Assembly (NCBI RefSeq): GCF_014982715.1
Contig: NZ_JADCJY010000001.1
Coordinates: forward strand, 1,116,001-1,180,000
DNA from: Gallalistipes aquisgranensis
GTDB taxonomy: Bacteria > Bacteroidota > Bacteroidia > Bacteroidales > Rikenellaceae
Direction of reading: 5' to 3'
Length of the DNA: 64,000 bases
Below, in pieces: positions 60,999-64,000 of the stretch. The number at the start of each line of letters is the position of its first letter. Position 1 is the first letter of the stretch. The notes below the pieces were generated by a model. The model made no database searches and was not told the origin of the DNA. It was given only the letters and a program-made list of their open reading frames with translations. A program made the translations under genes and the position numbers.

Positions 60999-63245
60999 AT
61001 GAAGATACGAAAAGGAATCTTGATGACAATATTACCGTTCGCCGTGATGGCAGCCCGAGCACAAACCCCGGCGGATCGGGTCGACCCGTTCATCGGGACG
61101 ACGAATTTCGGGACGACGAATCCCGGAGCAGTTACGCCGCACGGAATGATGGCCGTTGTTCCCTTCAATGTGATGGGCTCCGGCGAAAACCTCTTCGACA
61201 AGGACGCCCGCTGGTGGTCGACTCCTTACGAGCGGTACAACAAGTTTTTCACAGGTTTCGCGCATGGTGCACTGAGCGGCGTGGGCTGCCCCGAGATGGG
61301 GGCTTTGCTGACGATGGCCACGACCGGTGCACTGACGGTGGACTATAAGGAGTACGGTACGGCCTACCGGGACGAAAAGGCCGCACCCGGCTACTATGCC
61401 CTGACATTGGACAAGTACGGTATCAGAGCCGAAGCTACGGCCACGCCGCGCACTTCGGCCGAACACTACACCTTCCCCGCCGGAAAAGGGCACCTTCTTC
61501 TGAACCTGGGGGAAGGACTCACGAACGAAAGCGGAGCTGTGGTACGCCGCGTGAGTACGACGGAGATAGAGGGTATGAAACTGCTGGGAACCTTCTGCTA
61601 TAATCCGCAGAAGGTCTTTCCGGTCTATTTCGTACTGCGAGTGACGAAAACCCCGTCGGCTTCGGGCTACTGGAAAAAACAGCGGCCGATGACGGGCGTG
61701 GAAGCCGAGTGGACGCCGGACAACGGCCGCTACAAGCTCTATACGGAATATGGCCGCGAGCTGGCCGGCGACGACGTGGGGTACTGGTTCACGTTCGACG
61801 ACCTCGAAGAGGGTGAACAGATCGAGATACGCATGGGCATTTCCTACGTGAGTACGGAGAATGCGCGGCTGAACCTCGATGCCGAACAACCGGAGGGTAC
61901 GACGTTCGACGCGGTCAGGGAGCGGGCCAGGAAACAGTGGAACGACGATCTGGGCCGTATCCGCGTGGAAGGCGGTACGGAGCAGCAGCGGACGGTGTTC
62001 TATACGGCGCTCTACCATACATTGATCCATCCGAATCTTCTGAACGACGTGAACGGCGAATACCCGCTGATGGAACGGAGCGGCGAGGTCGGGACGGCCG
62101 ACGGCGACCGCTATACGGTCTTCTCGCTGTGGGACACCTACCGGAACGTACATCAGCTGTTGACGTTGGTTTATCCGGAACGCCAGACCGGAATGGTGCG
62201 TTCGATGATCGACATTTACCGGGAATGGGGATGGATGCCGCGCTGGGAGCTTTACGGACGCGAAACCTTCACGATGGAGGGGGACCCGGCCATAGCCGTC
62301 ATCACGGACACGTGGATGAAAGGATTGCGGGATTTTGACATTGCGACGGCCTACGAAGGTTTCCGCAAGTCGGCGACGACCCCCGGTGCGCAGAACCGTC
62401 TGCGCCCCGATATTGATCCCTATATTGAGCGGGGATATATCCCGCTGGGATTTTATACACAGGATCTGGCCGGGGATGTCTCGGTATCGCACGCATTGGA
62501 GTACTATGTGGCCGATGCCGCGCTCGCACGGCTTGCCGATTCGCTGGGGCATCGGGAGGAGGCAAAACTTTTCCGCAACCGCTCGCTGGGCTACAAACAT
62601 TATTACGACAGGGAATTCGGGACTTTCCGTCCGCTCAACGACGACGGGACCTTCCTTTCGCCTTTCGACCCGAAGGCGGGCGAGAACTTCTCGGCAGCGC
62701 CTGGTTTCCATGAAGGTTCGGCCTGGAACTATACTTTCTTCGTGCCGCACGACGTGGAGGGACTCGCAAAACTGATGGGCGGCCGGAAGAAATTCGTGGA
62801 AAAGTTGCAGAGGGTTTTCGACGAAGGATGGTACGATCCGGCGAACGAACCCGACATCGCTTACGCCTATCTGTTCAGCCGCTTCGAAGGCGAGGAGTGG
62901 CGTACGCAGAGCCAGACGCGCCGTCTTTTGGAAAAGCATTTTACGGCCGCTCCGGACGGTATCCCGGGTAACGACGATGCGGGAACGATGTCCGCATGGG
63001 CCGTATTTACGATGCTGGGGCTTTATCCGGACTGTCCGGGAGAGCCGTATTATACGTTGACGGCTCCGACCTTCGACCGGGCGGAGATCGACACGGAACA
63101 GGGAACGTTGGTGATAGAACGGTACGGAGAGGGATACGTTCGCAAAATGACACTCGGCGGCAGGCCGTTAACGAAATATCGTATCGCGCACGAGGAGCTG
63201 CTCGGAGGCGGACGTCTGACTTTTGAACTTAAACATGAAAAATAG
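60999..63245 (+). CDS. GH92 alpha-mannosidase
   Basis: A 748-residue secreted enzyme with signal peptide (AVMAARAQ). The GH92 hallmarks are VDPFIGTTNFG at the N terminus, the central VFSLWDTYRNVHQLLTLVYPE, MPRWELYGRETFTMEGDPA, and the C-terminal GNDDAGTMSAWAVFTMLGLYPD. The family removes alpha-mannose with inversion and needs calcium. Compared with the common GYH after the Met in MxG, this protein has MEGDPA, hinting at a different linkage preference (inference). It starts about 95 bases after GH130, and the next GH92 starts at its stop. Confidence 0.94.
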   Translation: MKIRKGILMTILPFAVMAARAQTPADRVDPFIGTTNFGTTNPGAVTPHGMMAVVPFNVMGSGENLFDKDARWWSTPYERYNKFFTGFAHGALSGVGCPEMGALLTMATTGALTVDYKEYGTAYRDEKAAPGYYALTLDKYGIRAEATATPRTSAEHYTFPAGKGHLLLNLGEGLTNESGAVVRRVSTTEIEGMKLLGTFCYNPQKVFPVYFVLRVTKTPSASGYWKKQRPMTGVEAEWTPDNGRYKLYTEYGRELAGDDVGYWFTFDDLEEGEQIEIRMGISYVSTENARLNLDAEQPEGTTFDAVRERARKQWNDDLGRIRVEGGTEQQRTVFYTALYHTLIHPNLLNDVNGEYPLMERSGEVGTADGDRYTVFSLWDTYRNVHQLLTLVYPERQTGMVRSMIDIYREWGWMPRWELYGRETFTMEGDPAIAVITDTWMKGLRDFDIATAYEGFRKSATTPGAQNRLRPDIDPYIERGYIPLGFYTQDLAGDVSVSHALEYYVADAALARLADSLGHREEAKLFRNRSLGYKHYYDREFGTFRPLNDDGTFLSPFDPKAGENFSAAPGFHEGSAWNYTFFVPHDVEGLAKLMGGRKKFVEKLQRVFDEGWYDPANEPDIAYAYLFSRFEGEEWRTQSQTRRLLEKHFTAAPDGIPGNDDAGTMSAWAVFTMLGLYPDCPGEPYYTLTAPTFDRAEIDTEQGTLVIERYGEGYVRKMTLGGRPLTKYRIAHEELLGGGRLTFELKHEK

Positions 63246-64000
63246 ATGAAGATCGCAGAATTACTGGCCGCGGCCGCGCTGTTTCTGACTGCCTGTGCGC
63301 AGCCCGCCGCCGAAGAGGATTTTACCCGCTTCGTGGACCCGAGGATCGGCACGGGCGGCCACGGGCATGTTTTCATGGGGGCGAACGTTCCGTTCGGAAT
63401 GGTACAGGTCGGCCCCACGAGTATCCCTCAGGAGTGGGACTGGACGTCGGGTTATCACGAAAGCGACTCTACGGTTATCGGGTTCTCGCATACGCATTTG
63501 AGCGGTACGGGTATCGGCGACCTGTTCGACATAACGGTGATGCCCGTGGTGGGCGGGGTGACCTATGCCCGTGGATCGGCCGACGATCCGCAGTCGGGAT
63601 TGTGGTCCTATGCCGACCGGAGAGAGGAGATCGCAAGGCCGGGTTACTATTCCGTGCCGTTGACGAGATACGGCATTTTGGCTGAGATGACGGCCACAGC
63701 GCGCGTGGGACTGCATCGCTACACCTTCCCTGCGTCGGCGGATGCCGCCGTAGTGTTCGATCTGGAAAACGGCGGCTGCTGGGACAAAGCTACGGAGACA
63801 CATCTGGAACAGGAAAGCGACAGGTGCATCAGCGGCTGGCGCTATTCGACCGGCTGGGCCGAGGACCAGCGGGTTTATTTCGTGGCCGAATTTTCGAAAC
63901 CCTTTGAGAAGTTCGAAACTGTGAATGACAGATACGCCCGGCTCTCTTTCACAACGGACGACGGTGAACAGATGTTGCTGAAGGTAGCTCTTTCTCCGGT
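63246..64000 (+). CDS. GH92 alpha-mannosidase, cut by the window end
   Basis: Start ATG at 63246, touching the TAG of the preceding GH92 gene. The signal peptide has lipobox Cys17 (ALFLTAC), so it is a lipoprotein. The first 250 residues match GH92: VDPRIGTGGHGHVFMGANVPFGMVQVGPTS, WDWTSGYHESDSTVIGFSHTHLSGTG, and RPGYYSVPLTRYGILAEMTATARVGLHRYTFP. This is the canonical pattern (GHG, PFGMVQ, HLSGTG) of alpha-1,2/1,3-mannosidases. The frame is open to base 64000, and the catalytic C-terminal half is outside the window. Confidence 0.95.
   Translation, partial: MKIAELLAAAALFLTACAQPAAEEDFTRFVDPRIGTGGHGHVFMGANVPFGMVQVGPTSIPQEWDWTSGYHESDSTVIGFSHTHLSGTGIGDLFDITVMPVVGGVTYARGSADDPQSGLWSYADRREEIARPGYYSVPLTRYGILAEMTATARVGLHRYTFPASADAAVVFDLENGGCWDKATETHLEQESDRCISGWRYSTGWAEDQRVYFVAEFSKPFEKFETVNDRYARLSFTTDDGEQMLLKVALSP

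Noticed and set aside
58982-62939. Two long minus-strand frames (641 and 635 codons) opposite the MFS, GH130 and GH92 genes
   Set aside because: Antisense shadows produced by codon bias in GC-rich genes; the plus-strand genes carry family motifs.

Overview
The window reads as a chromosomal segment of a gut Bacteroidales bacterium, most likely Alistipes or another Rikenellaceae (inference). The support is fairly high GC housekeeping DNA, SusC/SusD and TonB-dependent outer-membrane systems, lipoproteins with a Cys directly after a short signal peptide, promoters of the Bacteroidota type (TTTG, about 19 bases, TAnnTTTG), and no consistent Shine-Dalgarno sequences.

Layout. 1-4.2 kb: the end of feoB with its Cys-rich partner, then a minus-strand operon of an AspT/YbjL-type transporter, a low-molecular-weight tyrosine phosphatase and a SnoaL-like protein. 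4.2-11.7 kb: a vitamin B12 locus with two cobalamin riboswitches facing each other. The first controls a BtuG-like propeller lipoprotein and a BtuB-type TonB receptor. The second controls another propeller lipoprotein and a leucine-rich-repeat lipoprotein. 11.7-14.6 kb: a membrane polyferredoxin fused to a Tat-type ferredoxin, with an iron-sulfur aldo/keto reductase. 14.8-17.4 kb: tRNA-Glu, a beta-barrel protein, a DUF4136-like lipoprotein and two small charged proteins. 17.6-20.9 kb: a decaying accessory patch with several frameshifted genes and small PH-like membrane proteins.

21-33.1 kb is housekeeping: tmRNA, ftsE, gyrB, udk, a flavin reductase, mutS, a GIN-domain lipoprotein, a RecD-like helicase, a membrane-anchored unknown, a DUF3822 protein, rsmD and tRNA-Asp. 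From tRNA-Asp to about 41.3 kb lies a degraded integrated element. It holds a broken tyrosine integrase, a GH71/99-like secreted hydrolase, a phage lysis-module remnant, phage tail fragments, and an AT-rich trio of small lipoprotein or membrane genes. 41.3-46 kb: a DUF2461 protein, rfbA-rfbC-rfbD (dTDP-rhamnose), a bile-salt-hydrolase-family enzyme and ybaK.

46.1-64 kb is a polysaccharide utilisation locus that I read as targeting high-mannose N-glycans. It has an ECF sigma factor and FecR anti-sigma, an STN-bearing SusC, a SusD, a GH18-like surface lipoprotein that has lost its catalytic aspartates, a DUF1735/LamG lipoprotein, an active-looking GH18 endo-N-acetylglucosaminidase, a BACON lipoprotein, an MFS importer, a GH130 mannoside phosphorylase and two GH92 alpha-mannosidases (the second runs off the end). 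The proposed route is release of the glycan at the cell surface, TonB-driven import, trimming of alpha-mannose by GH92, passage of the Man-GlcNAc core through the inner membrane, and phosphorolysis by GH130.
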